The position numbers were made by a program, and so were the translations under genes. From Cotesia glomerata (lineage: Eukaryota; Arthropoda; Insecta; Hymenoptera; Braconidae): DNA of 64,000 nucleotides. The stretch is from NCBI RefSeq assembly GCF_020080835.1, contig NC_058165.1:10485813-10549812 (forward strand). Direction: 5' to 3'. The notes beneath the pieces were generated by a model. It was not told where the DNA came from and searched no databases. It saw only the letters and a program-made list of their open reading frames with translations. Shown piece after piece: positions 58,801 to 62,224 of this stretch; positions within the stretch are counted from its first letter, which is position 1; each line of letters opens with the position of its first letter.

Positions 58801-59030
58801 TTACAGTTAAAAGTTTAGAAGAGGAAAGTAGTTACATTTTTGAAGTATCGGCAATGTCACAGTCCGACGATGTAGCAACTAGCGAACAATTTACACTAGA
58901 AGTACCAGCTTACCGAAGGAACCGAGCTATTTCCATGGGGATCGTAGCAGGAGTCGGATTTCTAGCTGCTTCATTGGCTGCGATTTGGTGGTCACGAAAA
59001 CGATTTTGTCAACCGTCAATGAATAAATAA
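3885..59030 (+). CDS. bdl: Borderless-like Ig/FN3 neural adhesion receptor, 12 exons
   Basis: Ortholog of Drosophila Borderless, a cell-surface adhesion protein of the Turtle group that acts in axon tiling and glial wrapping (family knowledge). Exons: 3885-3945, 4116-4258, 6371-6626, 37281-37417, 37501-37645, 37727-38001, 54613-54747, 55077-55339, 55816-55997, 58396-58440, 58535-58708, 58807-59030. All junctions are GT-AG, phases agree, and the sum is 2040 nt (679 aa). Seen: signal peptide (about 1-25); Ig1 with Cys49 and Cys130; Ig2 (about 156-252) with a GEYTC motif; Ig3 (about 253-345), the most conserved part, with VFLPYGKPALLDCHFRANPP; Ig4 (about 347-437); two FN3 domains (about 440-535 and 550-640); membrane segment about 647-667; tail of only 12 residues. 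Drosophila Bdl has a longer tail, from memory. The weakest junction is the exon 8 acceptor, but a perfect TACTAAC lies 14-21 bases upstream. Not one exon is broken by the surrounding transposons. Confidence 0.93.
4259..6370. other. Intron 2 of bdl, nothing recognised
   Basis: A+T-rich intron with homopolymer runs, for example a T tract near 5519-5536. I see no ORF, inverted-repeat element or known RNA gene in it. Confidence 0.7.
7060..7250 (+). repeat. A+T minisatellite, 36-bp period
   Basis: Runs of TTATTATTTT and TTATTAATTA alternate with a period of about 36 bases, visible as the 12-residue repeat IIFYYYFIINYF when translated in one frame. The apparent ORF here is only this repeat and is not a gene. 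Confidence 0.75.
7314..8125. mobile_element. piggyBac-type MITE with TTAA duplication
   Basis: Terminal inverted repeats begin CCCTTCGTTGGTCGCGCT at 7314 and end with the exact reverse complement at 8125. The tetranucleotide TTAA flanks both ends (7310-7313 and 8126-8129). TTAA duplication with a CCC-starting terminus is characteristic of piggyBac elements. The 812-bp body has no ORF. It contains further copies of GGTCGCG and GGGAATCGCCGC near both ends, likely subterminal binding motifs. Kolobok and Sola3 also use TTAA, so the class is inferred. Confidence 0.8.
8126..8523. other. Intronic stretch without a recognised feature
   Basis: About 400 bases between the TTAA element and R-family copy A. 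A short open frame at 8260-8457 is rich in CG and CTCTCG runs and shows no protein similarity I recognise. Confidence 0.5.
8938..12989 (-). pseudogene. hAT transposase, broken, with intron and MITE insertion
   Basis: Transposase of the surrounding hAT element. From the N-terminus: BED-type zinc finger (CLVCEK and MKRHLLTAHS, about 12545-12817); an intron of roughly 700 bp (donor near 12525, acceptor near 11818); catalytic region 10470-11768 with FTVDGWTS and GITLDNAAANT, typical of the hAT RNase H-like fold; C-terminal dimerisation domain with SVPVERLFSTAG (10154-10489). The frame then resumes beyond the inserted MITE at 9055 and ends at 8938 with a typical hAT tail (MTKSRTSLKDDVMQALL). Frame breaks lie at a poly-A run near 12780, near 12548 just before the intron, and near 10480. 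With the MITE insertion this copy cannot encode an active protein. Confidence 0.85.
9056..10161. mobile_element. MITE inserted in hAT transposase, TA duplication
   Basis: Ends CACGGTGAGAAATTTC (9056) and its reverse complement (10161), flanked on both sides by TA (9054-9055 and 10162-10163). Inner similarity continues for about 100 bases (TGAACCTTATTGACTCA near 9127 against TGAACCTTAATGACTCA on the other strand near 10112). Removing the 1106 bp and one TA restores the reading frame of the hAT C-terminus, which proves an insertion. It is rich in repeated ATAGTAAA words and has no ORF. Tc1/mariner-type mobilisation is inferred from the TA. Confidence 0.88.
14335..16229 (+). mobile_element. LTR-like insertion in R-family copy A
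   Basis: An 1895-bp block interrupts copy A and is flanked by AAACG on both sides (14330-14334 and 16230-16234), a 5-bp duplication as made by many LTR retrotransposons. Its ends are weakly complementary (TTTAACAGGGT against GTAACGGGTGT). A TATA-like TTATTATATAGG at about 14456 precedes a C+G-richer leader. Near 16137 the text TGGTGGCGCCC resembles a tRNA primer-binding site, and a short purine tract AAGGGGCC follows near 16196. No gag or pol frame is present. It could be a solo LTR with a fragment of the interior or a small non-autonomous retroelement. Confidence 0.5.
15746..15882 (+). repeat. Two tandem copies of a ~57-bp segment
   Basis: The segment from TTAACAGCTTCCCCTC to GCTGGCTACTTAG (15746-15802) is repeated from TTTACAGCGTCCCCTC to GCTGGTTACTTAG (15824-15882). 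The two copies are about 78 bases apart start to start and lie inside the LTR-like insertion. Each copy contains a small hairpin (CTCACATACGAG against CTCTGTGTGAGG). Confidence 0.7.
16553..17293. mobile_element. Long foldback element
   Basis: Two arms of nearly 300 bases face each other: CACATGGAGTGAAAAGAAT at 16553 against the complement of ATTCTCTTTTCTCTGTG ending at 17293. Matching internal blocks include GGTAACCATTACTATGT, AACAACCACTCATTCGT, TTCCGGGAGTCG and GGTTCCGCGC around the centre (16840-16900). The right arm has about 100 extra bases near 16980-17090. It interrupts a GAGCTC-rich part of R-family copy A. No ORF; a foldback MITE is the best description. Confidence 0.8.
17383..18354 (-). 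pseudogene. RBBP6/Snama-like DWNN and zinc-knuckle copy, broken
   Basis: Starting at ATG 18354 the frame reads MSVVCKFKNFEKLYFVYFDE and shows the ubiquitin-like DWNN pattern (FDELSISIENVKTDI, NPKTKKEY, KDEDTV). It is interrupted by an in-frame TAG at about 18226. It resumes with the linker EEEKIKKMMELST, a zinc knuckle CRRCHKPRNWVYQC at about 17870 and the following KGIPQ...GAMLTASGKY motif. This order is that of RBBP6 (Snama in flies), an E3 ubiquitin ligase and mRNA 3'-processing factor. The RING domain is absent. After KERP the sequence becomes Ser/His-rich and continues through GATGGT-type repeats. No introns separate the domains, so a processed copy is likely. No poly-A tail was seen at the lower-coordinate end. 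Confidence 0.75.
18355..18936. other. Intronic stretch without a recognised feature
   Basis: A+T-rich sequence between the RBBP6-like copy and R-family copy B. It has A and T runs near 18586-18620 and no ORF or clear inverted repeat. Confidence 0.6.
18937..19372 (-). repeat. R-family copy B, reverse, truncated
   Basis: Begins with the R terminus (GACCCTGAAGGCCATCCC, then GGCAACTTCC) and follows the reverse-strand text through GAGCTCTTCGAGCTC, ATTTTCACGCGGTTAGCGGC and GAGCTGATTAGTTTTTGGAG. It stops at GATCGATAGAGC near 19372, so the other third including the GT tract and AACTTCCCGC end is missing. It faces copy A head to head across the RBBP6-like copy. Confidence 0.8.
19526..21126 (-). pseudogene. 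pogo/Tigger-type transposase, broken
   Basis: Reading right to left: helix-turn-helix start (LSIEQCFNIVQRLNAGKTA, 21126-20967); CENP-B-like DNA-binding region with SSKILQKQAL and GWLDRFKKRYGL (20592-20966); DDE nuclease with NCDETGLY, TVMVCTNASSTHK, ILIMDNSACHP (20177-20600); and a typical C-terminus with PLDRGIIEKFKRCYRNDL (about 20130-20170) followed by ACNLCALALG. The catalytic Asp residues are present. Damage: an in-frame TAA after NCDETGLY, a frameshift near 20540-20590, a stop near 20175 and a shift near 19690. The HTH exon opens right after an acceptor AG (21127-21128), and a matching first exon lies at 27726-27752. Confidence 0.85.
21163..21890 (-). repeat. R-family copy C, reverse
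   Basis: Starts AAATTAGGAAAACGGTAGAC at 21166, continues CCATCCCTGCAACTTCTCGC, two or three GAGCTC palindromes, the GATTTTGACTGGATTAGCGG stretch and a CA tract at 21857-21882. The AACTTCCCGC end is not seen beyond the CA tract, where GTTGCTATGGTGACCA-type repeats follow. Confidence 0.8.
21898..21990 (+). repeat. GTTACC/ATAGCAAC imperfect repeats
   Basis: TTGCTATGGTGACCACTTTG, AACGGTTACCATGGC, AATGGTTATCATAGC, AACGGTTACTGTAGC and AATGTTTACCATAGC follow one another with a period of about 15 bases. The short open frames here are artefacts of this repeat. Confidence 0.7.
22416..23117 (+). mobile_element. TTCTTG-rich MITE, copy 1
   Basis: Runs from CACAGAAAGAAAAATTTCTT to TGAACCTTTTTTTCTATGTAG. 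The copy at 39613-40299 is the same element reversed, sharing CCGAAGTTGTGTTGGCCGAA, the GGGAAGCAGCGCCACTTACT region and the ends. CAAGAAAAT/TTTCTTG words are iterated throughout on both strands. No coding frame is supported. Confidence 0.75.
23585..23990 (+). repeat. R-family copy D, partial
   Basis: From TCAAATGTGGTTTTGTTGGA through AACTTTTAAACGGATTTACC, GCCAGCCCGGTCCAAATC and TTCAAAAGTTATTGCAG to a decayed GAGCTGGGAGAACTC. Both family ends are missing. It lies inside the inverted-repeat element. Confidence 0.75.
24598..24672 (+). ncRNA. tRNA-like sequence, probable SINE head or tRNA relic
   Basis: GTCGTAT at the 5' side can pair with ATAGGGC at the 3' side with one mismatch, and the T arm GGGTTCGAATC fits a Pol III B box well. 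The D-arm region (GTGTAGGGGTTAGGTATC) resembles an A box. The anticodon stem does not pair cleanly, so I do not assign an amino acid. No terminator T run of the usual kind follows immediately. Confidence 0.45.
25141..25575. mobile_element. Near-perfect nested palindrome
   Basis: Arms of about 200 bases face each other around 25328-25345. Left blocks ATAGATAATTAATTATTAAT, GTTAGAGAGAGAGCGC, AAGGTAAAAGCTCCAATATA and CTCCATGTATTTGTATA recur in reverse complement on the right (ACAAATACATGGAG, ATCTATTGGGGCTTTTACCT, CTCTCTCTAACGCATAA). It separates two parts of the right arm of the 22086-25653 element, so it inserted later or is an arm expansion. Confidence 0.8.
25909..26340 (+). pseudogene. MULE-type transposase C-terminal exon
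   Basis: An AG acceptor at 25907-25908 opens a frame of 143 codons to a TAG at 26340. It shows a C-terminal pattern seen in MULE transposases and the FLYWCH/MULE proteins of insects: a helical stretch with LP near the start, a YYIKQWIKMRKPEEWSQFTN motif and RRTNNATELWNRDLN. The final part is hydrophobic and may read into intron. No upstream exon with the catalytic region was found in the window, so this is a fragment. A domesticated host gene cannot be excluded. Confidence 0.55.
26420..27165 (-). repeat. R-family copy E, diverged
   Basis: Follows the reverse text of the family with many changes: CACCCTTTAGGTCATCTCTG, TAACTTCTTACTAATTTCG, GAGCTC-like words, a partial internal duplication beginning GGCCATCCCTATAACTTC at 26644, ACGCGGTTGGCCGCAG and GATCGACGTGGTTTCTTGA. 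It ends near AAAAAGATTCC without the microsatellite. Confidence 0.7.
27175..27921 (-). mobile_element. 5' part of the split pogo/Tigger element
   Basis: On the minus strand the end CAGTAAAATCCCTCTATATT lies at 27921, a Tigger-like terminus. Inside is a short coding exon (27726-27752) reading MPTNVEDCK followed by GTAAG. The acceptor of the HTH exon at 21126 takes over in the same phase, giving DCK-AKRNNLS. The two halves therefore appear to belong to one element split by about 6 kb of later insertions. The tail end of the element was not found near 19400. Confidence 0.55.
27922..29440. other. Intronic stretch without a recognised feature
   Basis: No convincing ORF or inverted-repeat element. 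The part 28570-29260 is less A+T-rich than its surroundings and may be old unique intron sequence of bdl. Confidence 0.6.
29750..30010. repeat. Repeats of a GGTTGAAACAG/CCCCGTTTCAC motif
   Basis: Words such as AGGGTGAAACAG, AACCCCGTTTCACTCTGG, CGAGTTAGGTTGAAGAAGG and AAAACTCTGTTTCACTC recur in both orientations. The same vocabulary returns at 31858-32165, so the two stretches are parts of one repeat family, interrupted by R-family copy F and the array at 31290-31765. Confidence 0.6.
30222..30300 (-). ncRNA. tRNA-like sequence, minus strand
   Basis: The minus strand reads GTCTTCGAGTAGCAGAGGGG with an A-box-like segment, then CTTCGTAATCGTG in the anticodon-loop position and GATTTCGAATCCC as a good B box. 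Stem pairing is imperfect. A Pol III-derived SINE head or tRNA relic is likely rather than a working tRNA. Confidence 0.45.
30478..31110 (+). repeat. R-family copy F, forward
   Basis: Opens TTTTTAACTTCCCGCTAAG, contains the foldback GAAAATTTTCAAAAGTTGGG, a GTATGT/GTGT microsatellite at 30644-30695, TTGAAACGGCTTCACCGATC and GCCGCCAACCCGGTC, and decays after a GAGCTCTTTGAGTTC at 31074. The GCGGGAAGTTGCAGGGAT end is missing. Confidence 0.8.
31290..31765 (+). repeat. Tandem array, ~170-bp period, about three copies
   Basis: The segment with CGTTCGATTTT, AATTTT-AAA and TTTTTA-AGC recurs near 31350, 31530 and 31700. Matching words include ACGCGTCGATCGATTTTAAT and ACGCGTCGTTCGATTTTAAT. Two short minus-strand frames here repeat each other because of the array. 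They are not genes. The motif is reminiscent of the R-family body. Confidence 0.65.
31858..32165. repeat. Imperfect tandem repeats, ~65-bp unit
   Basis: AACTAAACCCCAACTC, CTCACCCTGAT, AAGACGAGTTAGGTTGAAAC and AGAATCTTAAAATTT follow one another twice (about 31976-32046 and 32050-32110), with partial units before and after. It is the second block of the family seen at 29750-30010. Confidence 0.65.
32640..32995 (+). repeat. Three tandem ~120-bp units near the left element end
   Basis: Each unit contains AAGTTATGACCTCTA-AATGT, ATCA-ATTTTAG, AATATGTGATATGTGGGG and GGACCACTCGAAAAA, near 32650, 32795 and 32910. They lie between the terminal iterons and the transposase gene. Short frames read through them on both strands are artefacts. 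Confidence 0.8.
33324..35888 (-). pseudogene. psq-HTH/DDE/PHD-finger transposase, lightly broken
   Basis: Exon 1 (35690-35888) encodes a psq-type HTH (KAVDSVVNQEMGYTMASETF, VPRSTLRRRV). A donor at 35689-35688 and acceptor at 35289-35288 lead to exon 2 (33899-35287). Exon 2 holds the CENP-B-like region (AGEDWLKGFLERNP), NVDETG, the DDE core (VLLILDGHTTHTNN, LPPHCTHRLQPLDVSLMKP) and an acidic Ser-rich linker. After another intron, exon 3 (from 33789) has a Lys-rich stretch and ends in a PHD-type finger CLYCNGLY, CKNCNKWSHDSC, CDHC (33324-33506). Defects: TGA at about 35056 in place of an expected Arg codon, TAA at about 34963, and a shift in an A run near 33530. Otherwise complete, so it is a young or rescued copy. 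Confidence 0.85.
35385..35530 (+). repeat. Seven ~20-bp tandem units in transposase intron
   Basis: TTTAATCAATAAATTTTTTT and close variants repeat about seven times. The array sits in the first intron of the psq-HTH transposase gene. Confidence 0.8.
36384..36515. mobile_element. CAGTAAAAAAT hairpin MITE
   Basis: CAGTAAAAAATATTGTG at 36384 and the complement CACAATATTTCTTACTG ending 36515 enclose AACACAAA/TTTGTGTT repeats. It abuts the TA at the end of the preceding pogo-type element. A second member is at 63342-63516. Confidence 0.7.
36520..37280. other. End of intron 3, nothing recognised
   Basis: A+T-rich sequence leading to the exon 4 acceptor GTTTCAG at 37274-37280. No ORF or repeat boundary stands out. 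Confidence 0.6.
38590..39175 (+). repeat. Minisatellite, ~86-bp unit, about six copies
   Basis: Each unit contains TTTTCCCAATAGGG, CCTGTGTGGGACCTAA, GGGAAATCCCAACG and an A+T spacer. Units begin near 38755, 38830, 38895, 38970, 39035 and 39105 with rising divergence. The array starts after ACAACCCGACTAGAAACT (38597-38618). A related block with the mirror of that word is at 46440-46597. Confidence 0.8.
39613..40299 (-). mobile_element. TTCTTG-rich MITE, copy 2, reverse
   Basis: Reverse orientation of the element at 22416-23117, from CACAGAAAAAAAGGTTCACT to AGAAATTTTTCTTTCTGTGTG. Shared landmarks are CTTCGGCCAACACAACTTCG and GGTAGCGCTGCTTCTCTAAA. The two copies differ by scattered changes, which suggests independent ageing. 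Confidence 0.75.
40815..45158 (+). mobile_element. Sola-like DNA transposon with ~370-bp terminal repeats
   Basis: Begins TAGGGTGTTTCAAAAAAATC at 40815 and ends with the near-complement at 45158. The arms match almost base for base for about 370 bases (to ACTTTTATCGT at about 41175 and ACGATGAAAGTT at 44802). The 4-bp duplication GTAT flanks it (40811-40814, 45159-45162). The body has one four-exon gene without a stop. Four-base duplications are described for Sola elements, but I could not confirm the superfamily. The arms are still highly similar, which points to recent activity. Confidence 0.85.
41580..44659 (+). CDS. Transposase of the 40815-45158 element, apparently intact
   Basis: Exons 41580-42078, 42597-43184, 43338-43621 and 43829-44659 join with GT-AG junctions and consistent phase into 2202 nt (733 aa). 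Landmarks: VLHWDGKILP and GLSFDTAAVNTG (likely catalytic Asp positions), LPCRHHIFEIVLKKVF, GPNVPIFLRFKNKW, the very typical PGAMHHARWMAKAIYSLKIF, and near the end NDTAERGVSLI. These recur in a transposase family common in insects and cnidarians. I cannot name the superfamily with certainty. The start could also be an in-frame ATG at 41529, 17 codons earlier. The gene lies between matching terminal repeats, so the element could be autonomous. Confidence 0.82.
45161..45240. repeat. (TA)n microsatellite
   Basis: An almost pure AT run broken by one GTA. It begins inside the right target duplication of the Sola-like element, so that element inserted at or beside this tract. Confidence 0.95.
45245..46235. 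other. Intronic stretch without a recognised feature
   Basis: A+T-rich with several homopolymers (for example 46052-46066). No ORF or inverted repeat was supported. Confidence 0.55.
46237..46310 (+). ncRNA. tRNA-like sequence
   Basis: GCTTGGACCAGCGGTAACGT contains an A-box-like segment, followed about 35 bases later by AAGTTCGAGCCC, a good B box. It shares TTGGAC-A and AAGTTCGAGCCCA with the minus-strand copy at 62630-62705. Likely head of a tRNA-derived SINE; cloverleaf pairing is poor. Confidence 0.4.
46440..46597. repeat. Block related to the 38590 minisatellite
   Basis: Contains GGGAATTTCCCCATTGGGAC, GGGATTGCCCAATGAGG and AACCCAACGAGG, the vocabulary of the 38590-39175 array. It ends AAAATTTCTAGTCGGG, the mirror of CCCGACTAGAAA at 38606. 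The two may be the arms of one element later split by the 40815-45158 insertion. Confidence 0.55.
46600..47320. other. Intronic stretch without a recognised feature
   Basis: No supported ORF, RNA gene or inverted repeat. Short minus-strand frames here have no recognisable domain. Confidence 0.55.
47357..47815. mobile_element. Near-perfect hairpin MITE
   Basis: Arms of about 215 bases: AATCGCGCCAAGTCCACG at 47357 against CGTGGACTTGGCGCGATT at 47815, continuing through TTTTTAATTTCCGAAAATCA, ACAATTTTGGAACGTA and ACACAAG/CTTGGTG around a loop near 47580. No coding potential. Single-base differences between the arms show modest age. Confidence 0.85.
47816..48610 (+). repeat. R-family copy G, full length, reference copy
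   Basis: The most complete copy: TTTTTAACTTCCCGCTAAG, short foldback AATTGAAAATTTTCAAAAAT, GAGTTTTCATCAGGTCTCGA, a GT tract (47969-48021), AACTTTTGAACGGATCATCC, CTAATCAGCTCTTAACCTC, GAGCTCGAAGAGCTT, and end GCGGGAAGTTGCAGGGATGG followed by CCTTTAGGGTCAACC. No protein-coding frame is supported. The ends share AACTTCCCGCTA as an inverted word, so it may be a short-TIR DNA element, but I could not define a target duplication. Confidence 0.8.
48653..49314. other. Intronic stretch between R copies G and H
   Basis: No supported ORF or RNA gene. GGTAGTACTATCGG near 48692 and GGTAGTACTACC near 49119 are similar words facing each other, and CTCTCTCTCTTTCTCC lies at 49017. Confidence 0.5.
49315..49995 (-). 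repeat. R-family copy H, reverse
   Basis: Starts ATTAGGATGACGGTTGACTC, then CCATCCCTGCAACTTCCCGC, two GAGCTCTTCGAGCTC palindromes, CGATTTTCACGCGATTGGCG, GAGCTGATTAGATTTTGGAA, a CA tract (49756-49838, with CCCACCCACCCA inside) and end TTCTTAGCGGGAAGTTAAAA. It forms an inverted pair with copy G. Confidence 0.85.
50099..54005 (+). mobile_element. DNA transposon with ~580-bp terminal repeats, ATAC duplication
   Basis: Begins GGGGTATTCCATGCCAAATC at 50099 and ends with the complement at 54005. The arms match for about 580 bases, to the blocks TATCGTTTTATAAGCTTATA at both inner sides. ATAC flanks both ends (50095-50098, 54006-54009). It holds a broken transposase gene on the plus strand. The family is unrelated in protein to the 40815 element, but the 4-bp duplication is the reverse complement of the one there. 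Confidence 0.85.
50980..53345 (+). pseudogene. Transposase of the 50099-54005 element, multiply frameshifted
   Basis: N-terminus MASKIFFDRCCNPFDLESHF and a CSSCRN pair suggest a Cys-based DNA-binding motif. An acidic Asp/Ser linker and a conserved helical segment (LLPEKWGERRICKTMNTSRH, 51374-51808) follow. Then come MPGMKDFVSV (51959), CYLGGCNKCPG (about 52376) and the catalytic region with VIICDFAENYAF, YFSDGAPQQFKNF and AEWHF-ATAHGKGPCDGIGG, ending at 53345. Frame breaks: near 51800, several in 51850-52140, and single-base changes in T runs near 52512, 52938 and 53003. An intron separates 50980-51290 from 51370. A transposase family seen in insects and fish; superfamily not certain. Confidence 0.8.
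54013..54063. repeat. Short hairpin
   Basis: CTCGATAGTCTGGC at 54013 pairs with GCCAGACTCTATCGAG ending near 54061, with a loop of about 20 bases. It sits just outside the right end of the preceding transposon. Function unknown. Confidence 0.6.
56295..56935. mobile_element. Inverted-repeat MITE in intron 9
   Basis: AAAATGCGAGTTTCAATGCC (56298) is mirrored by CATTGAAACTAGCATTTTT (56908-56926), with GAGCCAACCGAAACTAG and TCTGCCC blocks matching further in. The right half holds an inner palindrome (56655-56750) with GGCCGAGGCGAAGCCGAGG at its centre and AGTCTCAGATCACATGT arms. No ORF is supported. Confidence 0.7.
57090..58320. mobile_element. Element with CGGAGTATT iterons at both ends
   Basis: The left arm begins ACGCGGAGTTTTGTGTACAG and continues TTGCGACACGAGATTC (57108-57148). 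The right arm holds the complement (GAATCTTGTGTCGTAACTGC and CCCGCGTTTAC, 58203-58243). Inside both arms, CACGGAGTATTC-like words of 12-20 bases repeat dozens of times, forward on the left (57165-57345) and reversed on the right (57890-58300). The middle contains no ORF. Apparent reading frames in the arms are products of the iterons. Confidence 0.7.
57462..57530 (-). ncRNA. tRNA-like sequence, minus strand, weak
   Basis: Minus strand: GATACCGGGGTAAGCAAGG then GCATTCGATTCTGCC, B-box-like. Spacing between the two is short. This is the weakest of the tRNA-like matches in the window. Confidence 0.25.
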
Positions 59031-60225
59031 AATAAACGACTCTCACAATAATCATATTAAAATCGATTTTTCTAATGTACTACTACTAATTTATAGGCAA
59101 AAAATAAATATATTTTATGGGAGCTTCTTATATTATAGGAACGGTTAATCAATAAATGATCAATGATTTTGAAGAAATCTGCCGGACCAAAGTTAAGTCC
59201 TCTTTTATGTGTTCGTTAGAATTTTTAAAGTATACTACACGGAGAGAATTTTATCCTAACGGTAACCATCCCTATTTTGTAGCTTCTACTATCCAGGATG
59301 GTTATTAACTTTTGCAAAGTTAAGATGATAAATGCAACTATCCGGCGATTGTAATTAGTACAATCAGTATATATTAATTCCCACGATTATGATGATACGG
59401 TTTATTATCTAGATGGTTCCACATTTTTTTATAAATATAAATAATGCTGTGAAGTAACTTTTATCATCGGAGGTAGTTAAAATCATCATGATTGCAATCA
59501 TAAAAAAAATAAACAGGAAGTATAAAAAACTAAACTTTTTCGATTTTAGAGTCAGAATATAATAACATTCTAATGTATGACATAAGAGTGAGTATTGAAA
59601 AAAGTATATCTATATTATTAAGAGAATAACAAAAATTTTGTCTCCAGGATAGTCATAAGGTAAAAGCCCCAATTATTGACGGGGGTCTAAATATTGACAC
59701 ACTAAATTATTTTTAAATATATTAAATTATCTGTAATAAGAATAACGATCAAATAAATTTTTATTAGATTCTAATTAATTAAAAAATTGAAAAAAATTAC
59801 TTTCAGTTCAAAATATTAAATATTAATTATTAAACAAAAATAAAGTTAGCACACCAGTTCATCAAATCAGCTTACGAGCGTCTATTTTCTTAACAACTTT
59901 GGTTAGAAAAGCATTTTTTTTAACTGCCGAGTTTAAATTAATTTTTTCGTGTAATTATATGATCTATTTTTTTTTTTTAATTAACAATATATGAAATATT
60001 TATAAAATTAAATAATCGAAATTAATTGTATACTCTATAATATTTAAATGATGGGAGTCAATAACTAGTTCATAATTTGTATGGTGAATCCCATATTGAC
60101 AGCCAGTCGACAGCGCTATGACGCCTTTTTTTTTAAGTATAAAATATGTTACGCGATTATATACAAGGCTTTACCTTGTAACGGCCACGTTTTCAAAAAT
60201 TATAAAAATAAAATAAAATTATTTG
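59031..60225. other. 3' UTR and downstream flank of bdl
   Basis: Candidate poly-A signals AATAAA occur right after the stop (59030-59036) and near 59104 and 59151; which is used cannot be told. A block near 59228-59480 (ACACGGAGAGAATTTTATCC, ATCATCATGATTGC) looks repeat-derived. No further gene is seen. Confidence 0.5.
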
Positions 60226-62215
60226 TCCCCGGCTCGAAATTTGCTCGCCGGAGTCCAGGGTCATAAACGGGGATTACATTATCAATAACAAAATAATAAA
60301 CAAAACACTTCATTTTAAATAAATCAAAGAAAAAAAGAAAAACCTCTTTATTGGCCTGATCATGTTAATAAACGATATAAACAATATAAACAAATTAAAC
60401 AATATAAACAATATATTAGAACACTCTTTTCACACATACTCGCGGTTCAAAATCGCGAACTAACTGTCAAGAGCTGGTTCCCCGCTTCCCCAGGAGACTA
60501 GCCGTCACCCCTGGGCCTAAACCTCTACCCCGAGAGCGAATGGAGAGTGTCCTCTTCGCCCCCACCTACACGGCTTATGATCACCTACCGTACCTCAGCT
60601 GAAGGCTTCGGCACGGGGAGAAGCACTTTCATCCGGTCGGTTCATGATACTTACCTCGGCCTTGGTCAGACTCCAGGTAGAGTATCATCCTCTGGAATTA
60701 CTTGGTGAAGAGTATTCGCCCGAGTAATTCTCCCGAGAAAGAACTGCTTGCTTTATCGAGCTAAATTTTGGCGTTTATCATTTTTCCCCCAACTCTCTTG
60801 TAACGAAACGGAAGCGTCGTTTTAGACACCTGTCCGGTGCCCTCGAACTAGCATTCAAAAATAATTATTTATTATTTTAATCGTAATTTCCTTCATTTTC
60901 TATCCATTCGTCTCGCCAAATTCTAAGTTTTTATTTTCGAAACTCAATTCTTTATTATTTTAATCGTAATTTCCTTCATTCTCTATCCATTCGTTTCGTC
61001 AAATTCACAATTCTTTATTATTTTAATCGCAATTTCTTTCATTATATATCCATTCGTTGATTTTCCATACTAAATTGTCCTCGGGACTTATAAAATCTTC
61101 GCTTACCTAAATTATTTCTTACAAAATAATAATCGTCATTTCTTTCATTTTATATCCATTCATCACTTTCCCATACTAAATCTTGTTCGGAACTTAGAAT
61201 AAATTGCCCAGTCTTTTAATTTCTTTTACAATTAATTCGCTCGGCTTCGTAATAATTTCTCACACGCTTAATTTCTTAATTTAATCATACCTTCGGTAAC
61301 AATAATATAAAATTATTAACTAAATAAATACAATAATTAAATAATAATCGCCGCACTCATAACAATAATTGTTTCTATTAATTTTTAAGTAATTAACTAA
61401 AAATAAACTAAAATACTCAAATACAAAAAGTAAAATCTGGGTCATAACCTGTCAAATAACTCGAAGTGTTTTGGTGTTAAATAAGTTTTAAAATAAGTTT
61501 TTGAATAAATTGTTATATTTTTAATAATAATTAATCATTCATGGAAATTATTATTAATTAACTTTAATAATATTGATTACTTTATATCGTTTTGATAAAT
61601 AAGAATATATATTGTGACATGAGAAAATTTTCTAAAATTTGAAATTCCGAGTTTTAAAATTATTAGGTTGGCTAAGCTGAGGAAAAGCAGAGATTCGACG
61701 CGCCTGTGTCGCCCCAAGCAGCCTCCCGATCAGAATGACAAGCTCGAGGTAAAATTAGTAAAAGAAAACGCGCCGAATTTAAATTAAAAATTCAAATAAA
61801 AAGAATACCGGAATGAGTGTGAACTATTGTTGAATGCATGAGTGAGTGAGACTAGACTATAGCGATCAGACGACCCGCGAATTTCTACGAGCCATCGACG
61901 ATCAACGTGACATCTGGCCGCGAGGATAGAACGACGAGAAAATTTGAACGGACCAATGACGACGGAGAGCGACCAACAACAAGTATGCGAGGCGCCATCT
62001 GAACACGAGGCTGATCACTAATCGAAGTATCGACCAATCATCGATCGCAACGGAATACTGGACGCATCCCGGAATACAACGGCCGGCTAGAAGAAGCTGT
62101 GAGCTGATTAGATGCGAGTTTTTGGAACGAACCGAAAAGAAAAAGAGCATGGGTTGCCGAGGAGGCAGCCATATTAGCGAGGAATTCTGATCTGGACGCC
62201 GTGACTGTGGCATCG
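60226..62215 (-). mobile_element. G+C-richer insertion, possible LTR retroelement remnant
   Basis: Composition differs sharply from the surroundings in 60440-60860 and 61660-62215. On the minus strand there is a good splice-donor match (GAGGTAAGTATC near 60645) and an AATAAA near 60352, followed by TGTAATCCCCG near 60279, as in a transcribed LTR. A hairpin CCCCGGCTCG/CGCCGGAG is near 60227. No gag, pol or env-like frame was found; short open frames at 61902-62229 have no recognised domain. The assignment is tentative. Confidence 0.35.
60865..61190 (+). repeat. Imperfect tandem repeats, four copies
   Basis: TTATTATTTTAATCGTAATT followed by TCCTTCATT, CTATCCATTCGT recurs near 60872, 60951, 61016 and, more diverged, 61128. 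Spacing is 65-110 bases. Lies within the G+C-richer insertion. Confidence 0.7.
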
Positions 62216-62224
62216 CCCAGTAAA

